A DNA stretch of 64,000 nucleotides from Brassica napus (lineage: Eukaryota; Streptophyta; Magnoliopsida; Brassicales; Brassicaceae), in assembly GCF_020379485.1 (NCBI RefSeq), contig NC_063450.1, forward strand, positions 50,124,681 through 50,188,680, given 5' to 3'. The position numbers and the translations under genes were made by a program. Below the pieces are notes generated by a model. It was not told the origin of the DNA. It did not search any database and was given only the letters and a program-made list of their open reading frames with translations. This document shows positions 36,749 to 49,251 of this stretch, in pieces (the first letter of the stretch is position 1; the number at the start of each line of letters is the position of its first letter).

Positions 36749-37940
36749 TGTTTTTGTTCAGTTTCTATGGTAAGACTCGAGGAACAGAGATTTGTTTTTT
36801 CTTGTGTGAATATTGATTGTCTTCTGGAAAAGAGGGAAAAAAAGACGAATGTACTTTTGGAGGATAATGCTTAATTGGTTTGTGAAGAGAGGATCGAGAC
36901 AAACTCGGACAAACAAAGGCTCTTATTTATTAACTTTAATATTGGTTTTAATCTGTTATTTTCTCAAACCTTAAAATTCGCCTAACCATCCCTCTTTTAA
37001 GGCACTTTCCGCTCTATTTTTAGCAGCTATTTGTCTACACTCTACACCATCCATACATTCATGATATGTTATTGTTCACGTTTGATCGCTAGGTTGCATC
37101 TATTTGCTCCTTTCTATCTTTTTTAAAAAACGTTTACAATACATGTAGAGAATCAAATGCCTATGAACGGACTATATATCATCATACACCAAACACACAA
37201 AAAGACTACAAATAATGGTCAAAATAGGGGGTACTTAAATTTTTAATGAAAGGTATAATGTATATATAAATATATGCTTTGTAATTTTAGAAAGTTTGGC
37301 ATCAATCGTTTGCTTGCTACGCAGTGACAGTAGTACCAATATCCACTTATCATAGCAGTTATCCTTATTTCAAAGAAAAACATTTAAAAAAAAAATACAC
37401 TAGCTACTTACAAAAATTTCACTATAACTCTTCATAGTAATTGAATGTATATTAAAGAATCAATGGACCATAAGCCTCAATTTCACAGAAATGTGAATAA
37501 TAACTACATTTTAAATTGTAAAAAAAAAACTTTTAATAATTATAAAAGATTTGAATCAATCGTCCATTCATTACTAATTGGTTGAGAACTCATAAAACTT
37601 AATTATAGCAATAATTGAATGAAACTTTAAACATTTTTTTTGGCTCATGAAATTTTGATTTATTCCATAATCAATTCACATTCTTAACTAGAATTATCTT
37701 GGAGGATATTGCATTGCGAGAGTTTGCAATGGTACGGGGGGAGATGTAGAAAACCGGAAAGTTGGAAGGTTATATTTGTAATATTCTCAAAACTTTTTAA
37801 GGTAAAATAAGCCACAACTCTCGAAACGACGTCGTGACAGCCTCGTGTTCATCGGATGAATTAGGGAAAAGAGATATTCATGAGATATTTTCATCGACGC
37901 TATGTTGTTACCATCACCACCATCACTGGATGCATGATCC
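36749..37940. other. Divergent upstream region of ADF7 and the P4H-like gene
   Basis: Carries the ADF7 leader and promoter on the left and the P4H-like promoter on the right. A perfect 10-bp palindrome ACGACGTCGT lies at about 37826-37835, near the P4H-like transcript start. The middle is AT-rich with no recognisable element. Confidence 0.4.
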
Positions 37941-39679
37941 ATGGCTTCCCTTAGCCAAATATTCCTTATTCTGATCGTTATCTCTTCTTCTCCTTTCTGC
38001 TCCGGCGGAAGGTGCGTTTCGTGATCCCCTCATTTATCAATCGTATCACCGAGCTGCGACCATTGGTTTCGGCGGATGCATGTAGCTTTTAATTCACCTT
38101 ATAATTGTGGCGATTAGCATTACTTGAATATCTTGATCCTTGCATTAAGACACTGCACCTGATTCATTGAGATGTTAATTGATTCTGCAATAATTGGTTT
38201 GCGAAAATGTTTATTCATACTGCTCTTCCTCTCTATGCAGTCGAAAGGAACTCCGAGATAAAGATAACATTGGTGAGAGTTACACACAGTCTAATTATGT
38301 TGTTGGATCTAAGTCTGTTGATCCGAGGCGTGTTCTTCAGCGTTCATGGCAACCAAGGTCAGGTACCTTTTGTTAGATAGCATGCAATTTATTGCAAGAG
38401 TTACTAATGTATGTCTGGAACTATTTGGTATGCACCCACCACAGGGTCTTCCTTTACCGTGGATTCTTGTCAGAGGAAGAGTGTGATCATCTGGTAACAT
38501 TCCTCTTCCTTTCCTGTTTTAAATCATATTGATTAATTTTTTTTTTTTTTTTTGATTAATGGTTGTTGCTTTTTTTTCTGTAGGCGAAGGAAACTTCAGA
38601 GGTTAAATCAGGGGATGGTGATGGGAAGACGCACCTTTCAAGTTCTGACCACGTCTTAGATGTTCCGGTAAGTTTTTTTTGTTTTCTTCAAACTTGCTTG
38701 ACAAGAATTTTTTTGTCGTAACACTATGTGGTCAAGATGCTAAATGATTCTTGAAACACTATAATATGCTTGTAGTTTTTCTGTGACATCAAGTTGACGG
38801 AGATATTATGAGTGGCCATAGCAATGTTATGTTCCAATCCTTGTTTTCTTTGGTATAAACTAGGACCCAATAGTTGCTGGGATTGAAGAAAGAATTTCTG
38901 CCTGGACTTTCCTCCCAAGAGGTAGTAGTTACCTATACTTATCTTGCTTTTCAGTTTATGAACACTCTTTGATTGCTCTAGGAAGGGCTCTTTTCTTGAG
39001 TAATGGTTTGTAATAAGTTTCTTCTTGATCAAACTGTTTGCTTGTGTTTCTCTTTTGATGCACATCTTTCAGAAAACAGCGGTCCCATCAAGGTAAGAAG
39101 TTACACTATGGAGAAGTCAGACAACAAGTTAGATTATTTTGGAGATGAATCTAGCTCTGTGTCGCATGAGTCTTTGTTGGCAACCGTCATCCTCTACGTC
39201 TCAAACACCACTCAAGGCGGAGAGCTTCTCTTCCCAAATGCAGAGGTCAGTAAAGCAAAAAGAATTTATTTGGCACAACTCAAAGAATATTTGAATTCAT
39301 GTTTTCTATCCTTTTCCTTCAGGTGAAACTCAAAAGGAGTTGGTCCGACTGCTCAGAGGCGGGAGAGACGGGTAACATCTTAAGACCGGTAAAAGGAAAC
39401 GCAGTTCTGTTCTTCAGCAGACACTTGAATGCGACTTTGGACCAGACAAGCACTCATTTTAGATGCCCTGTGCTGAAAGGGGAACTGCTGGTGGCGACGA
39501 AACTGATATACGCGAAGAAACAAGCAAGAAAGGATGAGGAGGAGAGTGGTGAATGCAGTGATGAAGACGAGAGCTGTGGACGATGGGCTGAGCTTGGGGA
39601 GTGCAAGAAAAACCCTGTCTATATGATTGGCTCTCCTGATTACTTTGGCACCTGCAGAAAAAGTTGTAACGCTTGTTGA
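37941..39679 (+). CDS. Prolyl 4-hydroxylase-like protein with ShK domain, metal ligand altered
   Basis: Seven exons (37941-38011, 38241-38357, 38445-38493, 38584-38667, 38864-38921, 39073-39245, 39323-39679) encode 302 residues. A signal peptide (MASLSQIFLILIVISSSPF) targets the secretory pathway. The 2-oxoglutarate/Fe(II) dioxygenase domain is recognisable: SEEECDHL, EERISAWTFLPREN, LATVILYVSNTTQGGELLFPNAE, VKGNAVLFF. The C-terminus is an ShK cysteine module (CGRWAELGECKKNPVYM...CRKSCNAC). Active plant P4Hs have HxD in YxPHYDYF; here the aligned stretch is NKLDYF, so the first iron histidine is leucine. The distal His (STHFRCPV) and the 2-oxoglutarate Lys (ATKLIY) remain. As far as I recall, At4g25600 shows the same change. 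It may be a non-catalytic or atypical P4H. Confidence 0.88.
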
Positions 39680-41343
39680 TTCTTGAAAAGTACTATTCTC
39701 ATCATATTGGAAAACAATATGGCATAATTGAAACTTTTTCAATATCACAGCTGTTTTTTGCTTTCTGTGGTTTTGTATAGTTTACACTTGAGTATATGAC
39801 TATCCAAAATTATATTTTTCTAACATATCACACATGTTTTCTGAATACATTGACTCGTGACACCGATTTATAACACTATCACAATTTTGAAAAATATTAG
39901 ACGATTTTACAACTCACGATTCCATTTATTTTATGAGAATTTCAAAATATTTTTATGAGTATATGGGGATGAGTGGTTGGGGGTGTAGATGCTTTGGACA
40001 ACCAAAATTTAGTCTACAGCTATATATGTCAACCAATCGAGCTTTGCTTTCCTTAAAAAACTCACAGCAAAAAAATCTCTGCAAAATCAAAATATGGTTG
40101 TAGACAGCTTTATTTCCAGAGCAAAAAATTAGTCCTTTAGAAATCTACAGTAAGGAAAGCTACAACAAATAAATCTACAGATTAAATTCTAGAGCAAAAA
40201 ATATAAAGCTACAGCACTTACCAATCATCCGCTCCCCTATATTTTAGTTTCTACTACAGGGTTTAAGTATGAGAAAAAGACAAAAATAGCACTAAATCAA
40301 GTTTATATTCCCAAACTAGCACTCAAAGTCAAAAGTCACAAAAATAACACTTAATGTTTTATCAAAAGTCACAAACTTAGGGTTTAGAGTTAAAGGGTGG
40401 AGTTTAGGATTTAGGGTTTAGGGTTTAGGGTTTAGAGTTTAGGGTTTAGGGTTTAGAGTTGAGAAATAATGTTTTGGGGATAAGATTTCAAATTTTGAAA
40501 AATAAAAAAATTAAAATTTTCAAAGGATAAAATTAGAAAGGTGCTATTTTGGTCATTGTAGTTTTTGAGTGCTATTTTTGTGATATAAACTTAGAAATGT
40601 GCTATTTTGGAGATTTGCCCTTTAGGTATTTCTTTCACTAATTTTGAATACATCATTTTTCTGACGTCGGGGTGTGGAAACAATTTTATCACACTTAAAT
40701 ATATATCTTTTGAAAATCAAAAGTGCATGAATCATCATCATCAGACAAAAGAGATCAAAGCAAATGTGCATGAATCATGTATTTTTAATGAATAATAACT
40801 TTCTTCAAAAAAGACTAGTCTTTTTCGTTAAACATCCAAAGCTTAAAAGTCATATATCTTATGTGTTAAGAAAAAGAAAAGAAAAGAATGGTATATACCG
40901 ATTTTAATAAATTAATATTTGATGGAATTAATGGAAATGGAGCCCCTGAGGGTTATGTTTGTTTTCTCCGTACGCCTTAATAATTTGTCGTTTCGACGAC
41001 AGCTCCTCTGCCTCCTCCGAAAATTTTCTTCTCATTTTATTTTCGCGTCCCATCACTTTCTCTCAGTGACTTTCTTTCCTGCCAAGCCCCGAGGATCGCT
41101 CTTGATTTTGTTCTCGGCGCACGCCCGATCTGCTGTTACTGTTATACTGGTGCGTGATCGGGACTTAAACCATTCGCTTTCCATTATCACTTAAAATCGA
41201 TTCGTTCGCGTACACGTAACTGTCGTTGATTTGAATCGAGTAATATGTGATTGGTTTGTGTATATATATAGTTGCTTAGGGAATCTATACAGATTTCTAC
41301 GGGATGCTGTGTTTATAGGACTTTGTGTGTGCAGTTGAATTCG
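39680..41343. other. Intergenic region between the P4H-like and C2H2-like genes
   Basis: Contains the P4H-like 3' UTR, an element with telomere-like repeats (listed separately), and from about 40960 the GC-richer leader of the C2H2-like gene, where a CTCCTCTGCCTCCTCC stretch and a probable leader intron occur. No other gene seen. Confidence 0.4.
40281..40610. repeat. MITE-like inverted repeat enclosing telomere-type TTTAGGG repeats
   Basis: Left end CAAAAATAGCACTAAATC and right end GAAATGTGCTATTTTGG are imperfect inverted copies. Each is followed inside by a second AGCACTCAAA / TTTGAGTGCT match and an AAGTTTATAT stretch. The centre (about 40376-40461) has TTTAGGG units, at least five perfect and several TTTAGAG variants. 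This is the plant telomere unit, here interstitial. No clear target duplication was found. Confidence 0.7.
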
Positions 41344-44300
41344 ATGGAGCTGGTGAAGCAAGATGGGAATGATTCTCTGGACATGCTAATCAGACGCGCC
41401 GTTGGAAAGGATCCTTTTCTTTCCTTCCCTAGGCCTGATAATAATCCAGTCCAGCTCTTCCAACTTCTCCATAACTTAGAACGTCCCGGTATGATTGGAT
41501 CTGATATTGACTCGTACTTCTCTAGACTTGGAATCAGTGGATTAGGTGTTATATAGTTTTATGAGGCTTGCGAGGTTTATCGTGTTAGATGAAAGTGATG
41601 GTTGAATAGTGTGTGTGTGTGTGTGTCTTTGGGGTATTGTACGTGGGATTTATTTCATGCTCTATTTCGTTCCCAGGCTGGCCATTGCTGACACCTTTGA
41701 AGATAGAACTGCAAAAGTGTGAAAAGTGCACCAGGGAGTTTTGCTCTCCTGTGAACCATAGAAGGCATAGCCGTGTGCATCGGCGTCCAAGAAAGCCTGA
41801 AAAGGTACTTCTTTTGTTTTTATGTCTTTCCAACTCCTGGTTGATTTATTCTTTTTACTCAAAAGTCATCTGGAGATTGTGTTTGCATGATTCCAGGATT
41901 CCAGCAAAGAGAGGGATGCACTGGGGGAGTTTTGGGATAAGGTAGTTCTCACTCTACTCGTCTTTTCTTAGTTATTGCTAATTCGATTAGTTTTTTTTCC
42001 CTCTTGGTAATGATCATGTTCGATCCCTCCGGTAATTTTCAGCTCTCGGTAGTTGATGCGAAGGAGATTCTCTCATTGAAGAGCCTGATGCTGGAGGTAG
42101 TATAATTCAACTTTACATTTATTTGTGCACAGAAAAATTTCTTATCTTTAGTCATTAAAATGGATGGTGACTGGTGAGCATCGGATGAGTGTAGTATTGC
42201 ATCTTCTTCTGTTTTCCTTAATGATTCATTTCATTGTTGTTTGTCACTTCGTTTTTAGGGTTTTGACTCTTTATGAAGGCCTAATAGCTCTTTCTCTTCA
42301 TTTTGTGCAAGGTGTGATACAATAATAACACTGTAATATATGTTTCTAGAATACCATATGACTTCCTCAGGGTTACATGATTGATTTCCAAATAAATACG
42401 TTTTAGTTAAAAAGCAAGAGTAAAGCCTACTTAATTCGTATACATGCTCTCTCACGTCTGATGAGTATGCATACCTGATACATGCTGCCCATTTCTCTGG
42501 CATTCTATTTCTGCATCATGGACCTGTGTTACTGATCTATATGCTTTTCAGAGGTTTTCAGCTTAAGGTGCTTTGTTTTGATTCTTATAGGATGTTGCTG
42601 GGGAATCAGTTGAGTCCGGACTAGTGTCACTTATTGAAAAACCAGGATATACTGCTCTGCCACAGTATTATCTAAGAGCTGGTTCTGACCTTTTGGTATG
42701 GATTTCTTTTTTATCATTTTGGATAAAGAGTATCCTCAGTGCTCAACCTCACGCTGATATAGTGATACATGCTCCTGTTTCTCCAGGATATTATCCAGGC
42801 TAGAACACCTAGGTTTTCAATTTCTTCGCAGAAACTTTTTAGCATTCTCGATGAAGCAAGCGAAAAAACTTTCCTGTGTAACGAGGCTGCACCAATGCAA
42901 AAATACATATTTGACGGTGAAATTGGGAAAAATATGCTGGAGGCAAAAAATGTCGTTGCTTGCACAAGCATTCTTCTGGAACAGAAATTGGTAATTCTTT
43001 CTTTAAAGGTTTCAACATTGTCTCGAGTTGGCAGTGCAAAGTGTCTAATACGAGGACTTTGCTTACATGTGATTTATCTTTGTATTCTTAATGTAAAGAT
43101 TAAAGCATGGCTTGCTGACAAAGATGCGGAAGCCCTGAGGTGCCAAAATTTACTGGTTGAAGAGGAAGAAGCTGCTCAGAGAAGGTGCGTGCTTATCAAT
43201 TGCAGTGCTAGTCATATAGCGCTACTAAATGGAAGATTCTCTTATTCTGAATTGATTTCCAAGCGTTTAGTCTTATTCACTAGTATTTTATGTCTGGAGC
43301 AGACAAGCTGATCTCTTGGAGAGAAAGAAGAGGAAGAAGCTAAGACAGAAAGAACAAAGAGCAAAGGACCAGAAAAAAGAAGCTAAAGAAGATGAGAGTA
43401 CCACATCAGAAGAACAACATTCCCCCGCTGAGTCATCAAGCCCGTTATCTATAGCTTCAGATTCCGAGGCGCAGAGATCAGATTCCATACCAATTGAGGA
43501 TTCTTCGTCCCTCGAGGAACCTCAAGTTCTGGAAATGGACAATGGGAGAAACAGTGAAACTCAAGCGCCAATGGTTGATGATGATGGTTTTGGTAATGGC
43601 CAAAACATGGAAAGGCGAAGTGGGCGAAGGCAAATGGAGAAGAGATCACAGCATGGAATGCCGAATGGGTTCCACGGTAATCATGCGCCAAAACTTGGAG
43701 GCATCCGAAAGAATGGAACTAACAGAGACGTAAGAGGCAATATTACTAAAGTTTGGAGCCGAAAAGCCAATAACCCCAACTCGTTATCACCAGAAGCAGC
43801 AGTGGATGAACAGGATCAAACAAAGAACAGTGAAGTTCTGATTGGATCGGTGAGTGTAACAATCCAAAACACCGGAGAACATAACCAAACAAAAAGCAGT
43901 GAAGAGGAGCGAAGAATGAAGACTGTTGAGGGGAAACCCACATCGGAGAAATCAACTGTAAAAGTATGGAGGCCAGTGAGCAGTCAGGGAAGGATCGATG
44001 AAAACACAGACAAGAAGGATAAGATCTCAAGCTCAACTGTACTTCAAGTTAAAACCGCTCATCACATAAGCTTGCACGAAGCGAAGGCGTTTCTTGCAAA
44101 GAGTAAAACTTCTTCTAACTTGTCTTTTTTTTTTTTTAACTTCTCCCTATCGTTTAATTCCAATATTTGTTTACTCAAAAATCTGAATTGGCTTGTCAGG
44201 ATGGAAAGAGGCAACCTCTGAAGAACACGTGACGTTGGTTCTGTCTCAGGAAACAGACATGTCAGGTAACAATAACACTCACGAATCTTCGAATGGTGTT

Positions 44301-44384
44301 ATAACCGCCGCACGACCAAAGCACAGGAAGAAACGCGAAAAGGGTACCAAGGTAAAGTATGTTCCAAAACAGAGTATTCCTTAA
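41344..44384 (+). CDS. C2H2-like zinc-finger protein (At4g25610 type)
   Basis: Nine exons join in frame to 583 residues: 41344-41488, 41677-41804, 41897-41941, 42043-42096, 42591-42695, 42787-42990, 43099-43184, 43303-44102 and 44200-44384. The start is MELVKQDGNDSLDMLIRRAV. A single finger-like motif, CEKCTREFCSPVNHRRHSRVH, lies near residue 60. It is followed by LGEFWDKLSVVDAKEILSLK, and later by a coiled, highly charged region (ERKKRKKLRQKEQRAKDQKK) and a Ser/Glu-rich stretch. The C-terminus is basic (RPKHRKKREKGTKVKY), a probable nuclear localisation signal. The family's role is not established; nuclear RNA or DNA binding is inference. Alternative reading through the last intron gives a shorter C-terminus. 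Tail to tail with the gene at 44825. Confidence 0.88.
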
Positions 44385-44824
44385 GAAATCCAAACAAACA
44401 AAAACCGAGCTCGTCTCTGGACCGGAGTATCATTTTTAGGTATACCAAAAGTGCAGTATTAGCGAGAGAGACGTATGGTTTTTTTTTCTTTGCTTCTAGA
44501 GAGATTTTTCTTGATTTTAAGAGTCAATATTCTTTTTTGTTTACTTCATTTTCTCGATAGAAAGACATAGATCTGTTATTTTGTTGACCTTTCTCCGTTG
44601 TAGAGTTTAAAATTGAAAATTTTGAAATGAAATTGATATTTAGCCAAATCTGAAGTCTACCATATCGTAATACCATATATCAGTACAACATAGATTCCTA
44701 CAATATATGTATAGTTGTTAGACCCCAATCTCTTACTAAATCACTGAACTGCTTCCAATGTTAGAGGGTTTAGTTCTGGTAATAAAGAAGATAGAAACCC
44801 TTTTTTTCTTTCTTTCTCAGTTAG
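44385..44824. other. Convergent 3' UTR spacer
   Basis: 440 bp between two convergent genes. AT-rich 3' UTR sequence with T-rich runs; nothing else seen. Confidence 0.4.
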
Positions 44825-46429
44825 TCAACTGAAACCTCCAGACCGTAACACCGGAAAGAAACTCCAACTGTTTCCTGGACTGTTGTTATCAGCTTCTCGC
44901 CCGACCTTCTCACTCGACCACCATTCCGTTCTCACCACTTCTTCTGAGTTATCAAACTTGAACTCTTTGCTCGACCCTACCGAAAACGTTCTTAACTTGT
45001 GACTCAGTTCGCTCTCTGTTTCTCCCCACGTTTTGTCACTCCATCTCATTGTAGGCGAAACCGCCTGGTACGTATCCATTTGATCATCTAAACCAACTCG
45101 GTTTAGCTTACTTGCAAAACAACGTGCTAAGTCTGCACCAGTCACCTCAAACGAAACTCTATGACCAGCCGTGAGAGCTTCATCGTTCCATGACGACCCG
45201 TGATCTGAATATCCAAAAACAGTGCCTTCAAGTGACGTAAGATTCCCAGAACCTATTCTTGAAACCATCTCTGCACCGTTTGAGCCGAGCCCTCCGCCAC
45301 CATCAGGAGTCAGGGCACCTGAACCCAACCTCGAACCTGGACCAGCAGGCGTGATGGATCCAGAACCGAATCTCGACCCCCATTTACGAGCAGTGAAGTG
45401 CTCAAACCCCAAGAACTTTGGAGGTTCTCCGACACGAAACTCAATGATGGAGCATTTACCTGGGTAAGGAGAAGAAGTACCTGAACCAGGAGAGATTAGA
45501 CTACCACCTGGACTTCCTGGATACACTTGATGCGACTGAAACTCGTAGTGCGCAGCTGAAAACTGTTGATCCATTCCCCCGCTGTTTCTCCGAGCTCGTT
45601 CCAGAGAAGACGTAAGTAACTGAGCAAAGGGAACTTCAGGGGAAGAAGGTGTTGTTGCAGAACTCATTTGACCTGACTCTGGAGGTGGCGTGAACGGCGC
45701 AGTGGATGGTCGAGTTGTGTAAGCAGAGTCTACAGGAGGAGTCACGGGTTGAGTTTCGTGAGCGTAAGGTCCAATCTCAAAGGCTGAAGACGGCTCGTTC
45801 AGGGAATATGTATTGATGGGCAAGGAGAGTAGACCATGAGGAGTGTGGGACATAGATGGTGGACCTGACTGAAGCAACGACGCAGGAGATGAAGGAGGAG
45901 CCATAAAGGGAAGAAACATAGAAGTTGAGTTGCTCGAAGAGTTTTGGACTGGAGCCACCGGAGCTGATCCGGATGCAACCGGTTCGGGTACAAGCACCGC
46001 GTGGCCGATACGCTTGTTATTCTTTTGTGATTTAAAACACCAGTACAAGCTCCAACAGCTTCCCCATTTTTTCTTCTGATGAATTTCATGAAAGAAAAAA
46101 AAAAGACAAGATTTTTGATCAGCTTCGGACAGAACCAAAGTCTATAACTTTCACTAACACTTCAAACAGACATAATATGTAATCAAGATCTCCTGTCGGA
46201 AAACGTTGGCAAATTAAGACGCAACAATTCTTATTAATTATTTTTTTTTTAAAACAATATTCTTATTTATGATGACAAGAAGAAGAGGAGGAAACATATG
46301 TACACTCCGGAAAAAAGGAGAGCTCGTAGTTACCTGCATCCTCGACGATTGTAGTCTTGACTCGGAGGAGGAGAAGATGGCAGAAGCAGCGGCGCTCACC
46401 GTATCAACGTTATTGTTCAGGTTTCTCAT
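44825..46429 (-). CDS. Hydroxyproline-rich glycoprotein family protein (At4g25620 type)
   Basis: Two exons (46429-46334 and 46075-44825) give 448 residues. The start is MRNLNNNVDTVSAAASAI, then KKKWGSCWSLYWCFKSQKNNKRIGHAVLVPEP, a block shared by this plant family. The middle is Pro/Ser/Thr-rich (FLPFMAPPSSPASLL, PFTPPPESGQ), then PFAQLLTSSLERARR, the motif YPGSPGGSLISPGSGTSSP, and a conserved PPKFLGFEHFTARKWGSRFGSGS with Gly-Ser repeats. The end SWSFFPVLRSGGFS is conserved. Despite the family name there is no signal peptide and few SPPP repeats, so wall-type glycosylation is doubtful. An internal deletion relative to Arabidopsis is likely around the GSGALTPDGG repeats. The molecular role is unknown. 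The paralogue in the duplicated block is At5g52430. Confidence 0.88.
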
Positions 46430-48595
46430 ATCTTAGACTTGTTTTAACATCCAAGATTTGCACAACTCTACCACCACTTTCGGTCTCAACAATAAACGAT
46501 GTAGATATTTTTCCCGGTAAAGATCAAAAGGAACAATGATCCTAAGTAAAAGAAATGTGAAACCGAAGAAGGATGAGTATAAATAAGCAAATAAGGCTTT
46601 GATTCTTATGAACTGTGATGAGTCTTCTCTCTCTCACCTCACCCGGTCGTTATCTTCCACAGTTTTCATTCAATTTCCCACGAGATATTGCCATGTCATC
46701 CAAATTGACGGTCGGGGACCCACGCGCTTCCATTTTTTTATTTCCTTTGGCAAGAAATATTCTCAATTATTGTATTAAACCAAGCCAAAAAAAAAACAAC
46801 TTTTTTTTTGGGGTCAAACTACTAGCTAAAAAGGGTGAGTAACGCACAATAGTGAGTCCCCGATGCCGACAAATTGGCTTTCTTTATTTGGATCTTTTTT
46901 AAAAGGAAACTGAGTGACTAGAAAAAGAACAAACAAAAAAATTGTGATATAAAAGAATAAACCCTTCGTAATTACAGGGGATACCACTGAGGGTGTCATT
47001 ATGGTGGGCGTCGCGAAACTCGTGAGTCTGGTCCGCTCTCTGTGTGTCTTTTGTTGGTTCGCGATAATCTCGTGACTGACTTACACAAATTTAGTTTTCT
47101 TCCAGATATAGTATTTATTACCACCAACCATTCATATAGTTATTGCTACGGTCGCGTTCGTGTATGGAATAAATCTATTAAATGGTTTTTTTTTTTTTTT
47201 TTTGCTATTATCATGTCACTTTTCTCTTTGAGTATAATACATCACTTTCTTATAAGAATATCACTTTTATCTTTTAAAGTTTAAAGTAAGGATATTACAC
47301 ACCTTTTGTTTTTGTATTTGATCCTTTTAATCCCTTGTTATATTATTATGTGACAGAATTTTGGACACCCATTTGCTCGAGTGTGTCCACACTTCAGGTA
47401 CGTGTGATATTTACATTTTTCGATTACCTAACCAAGTAAAACTACATCTTGTTTTGTTCAGTTATTAGCTGCTTTACTCGTTTATTGTTTTATATCTACT
47501 AGTTTGGTTTCTTTGTTTTCATTAGTTTCTAGTTATTGTAGTCTCGAAAATTGAAAACCTAACTTTAAAATCTCATATGCTTACCGTAAATCTGCGTTTT
47601 AATAGTATCAGGTTAAAAGTTCATCCACAACATATTTGAAATATAAGTCATGTTTAAGCCAGTGTTCTAACTTTCAAATTATATTATATCCATTTTTGCT
47701 AGTCAAAGAAACAATGTCTTGGATCAGAAACTCGTAGGCACTGGTAGATAGACATAAACATAGTGATGAATGGTTTGGTCAACCTATACAGGTTATTGTT
47801 CTTTATTATATAGTATTTTCAGTATGTAAACCAGTAATAATCGTATAAAAAATTACCAGCTAATTTGTGGCCTGGAATGATAGATAGCATCTGCGTTAGA
47901 AAAAGCTGGATCCTTTTCAACGTGAATATCTAAACAAAATTGGTCTTCGAATCGGATCCTGCATGTAAGTTGGTGTGTTTGGCAGATTTGTATTATGTTA
48001 TGATTTTTGTCACAATCGATTATGCATTTGTTTATAAAGCGTCCTAATAAAAAATATATATACAAAGTTAGCTATAAGACAACTTCTCTTGGTTCACAGA
48101 AAAGAAAGTCTTTTACCAAGATTCTTTTAAAAGGAGTCGATAATTACTTTGAAGACTTTTGAAGACAATTAAAAAGGATTGTCATGGAGTTTAAAGAGAT
48201 TCTTCAGAATCAAATCGACCGGTTGTGAACTGCCTTGTAACAAGTATATTAGTTAATTTATGTAATAAGTAGTTATCTTTTGTGTGTTTCAAAAAAAAAA
48301 GTAGTTCTTTTATATTTTGTTTTCCATCTTTTGTAATTGTTATTTGCTTAAATCTAGAACCAGATGGACATGTTACTGGTCTTAGCCGCCATACTTTAGT
48401 TAATGGAAGATCTTCGAAGATGTATGAATTATGATTCAAATGATTTGTGAATGGTTAAACTAAACCAATGCGAGAAAACAAGATTTGAGAGGGGTTGATT
48501 AGTCGGTGTAAATCCCCTATATATTAATCGAGGATTTTTTAAAAAGTTATAATCTAAATTTTGTAAAAATTAAAAAAAAAACTCATCATATGTGG

Positions 48596-49251
48596 TAGGG
48601 GTAGACGTTCGGGTACCCATTCAGGTTCGGTTCGGATCTAATCGGGTTTCGGGTTTTCGGGTTTATAGATTTCAGCCAATTTGGGTATTTCTAAATTTTG
48701 GTTCGGGTTCGGTTCGGGTTCGGATAACCCATTTAAATTATTTTTAAAATTTTAATATTCATTATATGCTTAAAATTTCTCAAAATCTATAAATAAAAAT
48801 AATATATTACTTATAAATTTGTATAATATATGTCAAAATACCTAAAATTAATATGTAAATTGGTTTGATTTAAATATTTGGATAGAAAATCAATAGATAT
48901 TTCAAGCATTTTGGTGTTTTGAATATATTTTAGTCATTTTAGACATTTACTTTTGACTATTTATGTATATTTTCAAGTATTTTAGACAACTTTAAAGTAT
49001 CTTATATATTTTGGATGTTTTTAATATATATTAAATCTAAAAATAAGTAATATATTTAGGTATATAAATCTATTTCGGTTACATTCGGGTACCAGAGATA
49101 CTTGGTTCGAGTCGGGTTCGGTTTCGGTTCTTTAGATACCAAAATTTTGAACCCGTTCGGATATTTAATCAATTTTAGTTCGGGTTTGGTACTACTTTTT
49201 CGGATCAGATTCGGTTCGGTTCTTCGGATCTAAGTTTTTTGCCCAGCCCTA
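48596..49251. mobile_element. Non-autonomous hAT element with 8-bp target duplication
   Basis: The 656-bp element has terminal inverted repeats TAGGGGTAGAC (left) and TAGGGCTGGGC (reverse of right end) and is flanked by identical 8-bp sequences ATATGTGG at 48588-48595 and 49252-49259, the size made by hAT transposases. The ends carry many GGTTCGG-type subterminal repeats; the middle is AT-rich with no ORF. Confidence 0.9.

Noticed and set aside
43746..44036. 96-codon ORF opposite the C2H2-like gene
   Set aside because: Antisense shadow of the long exon 8.
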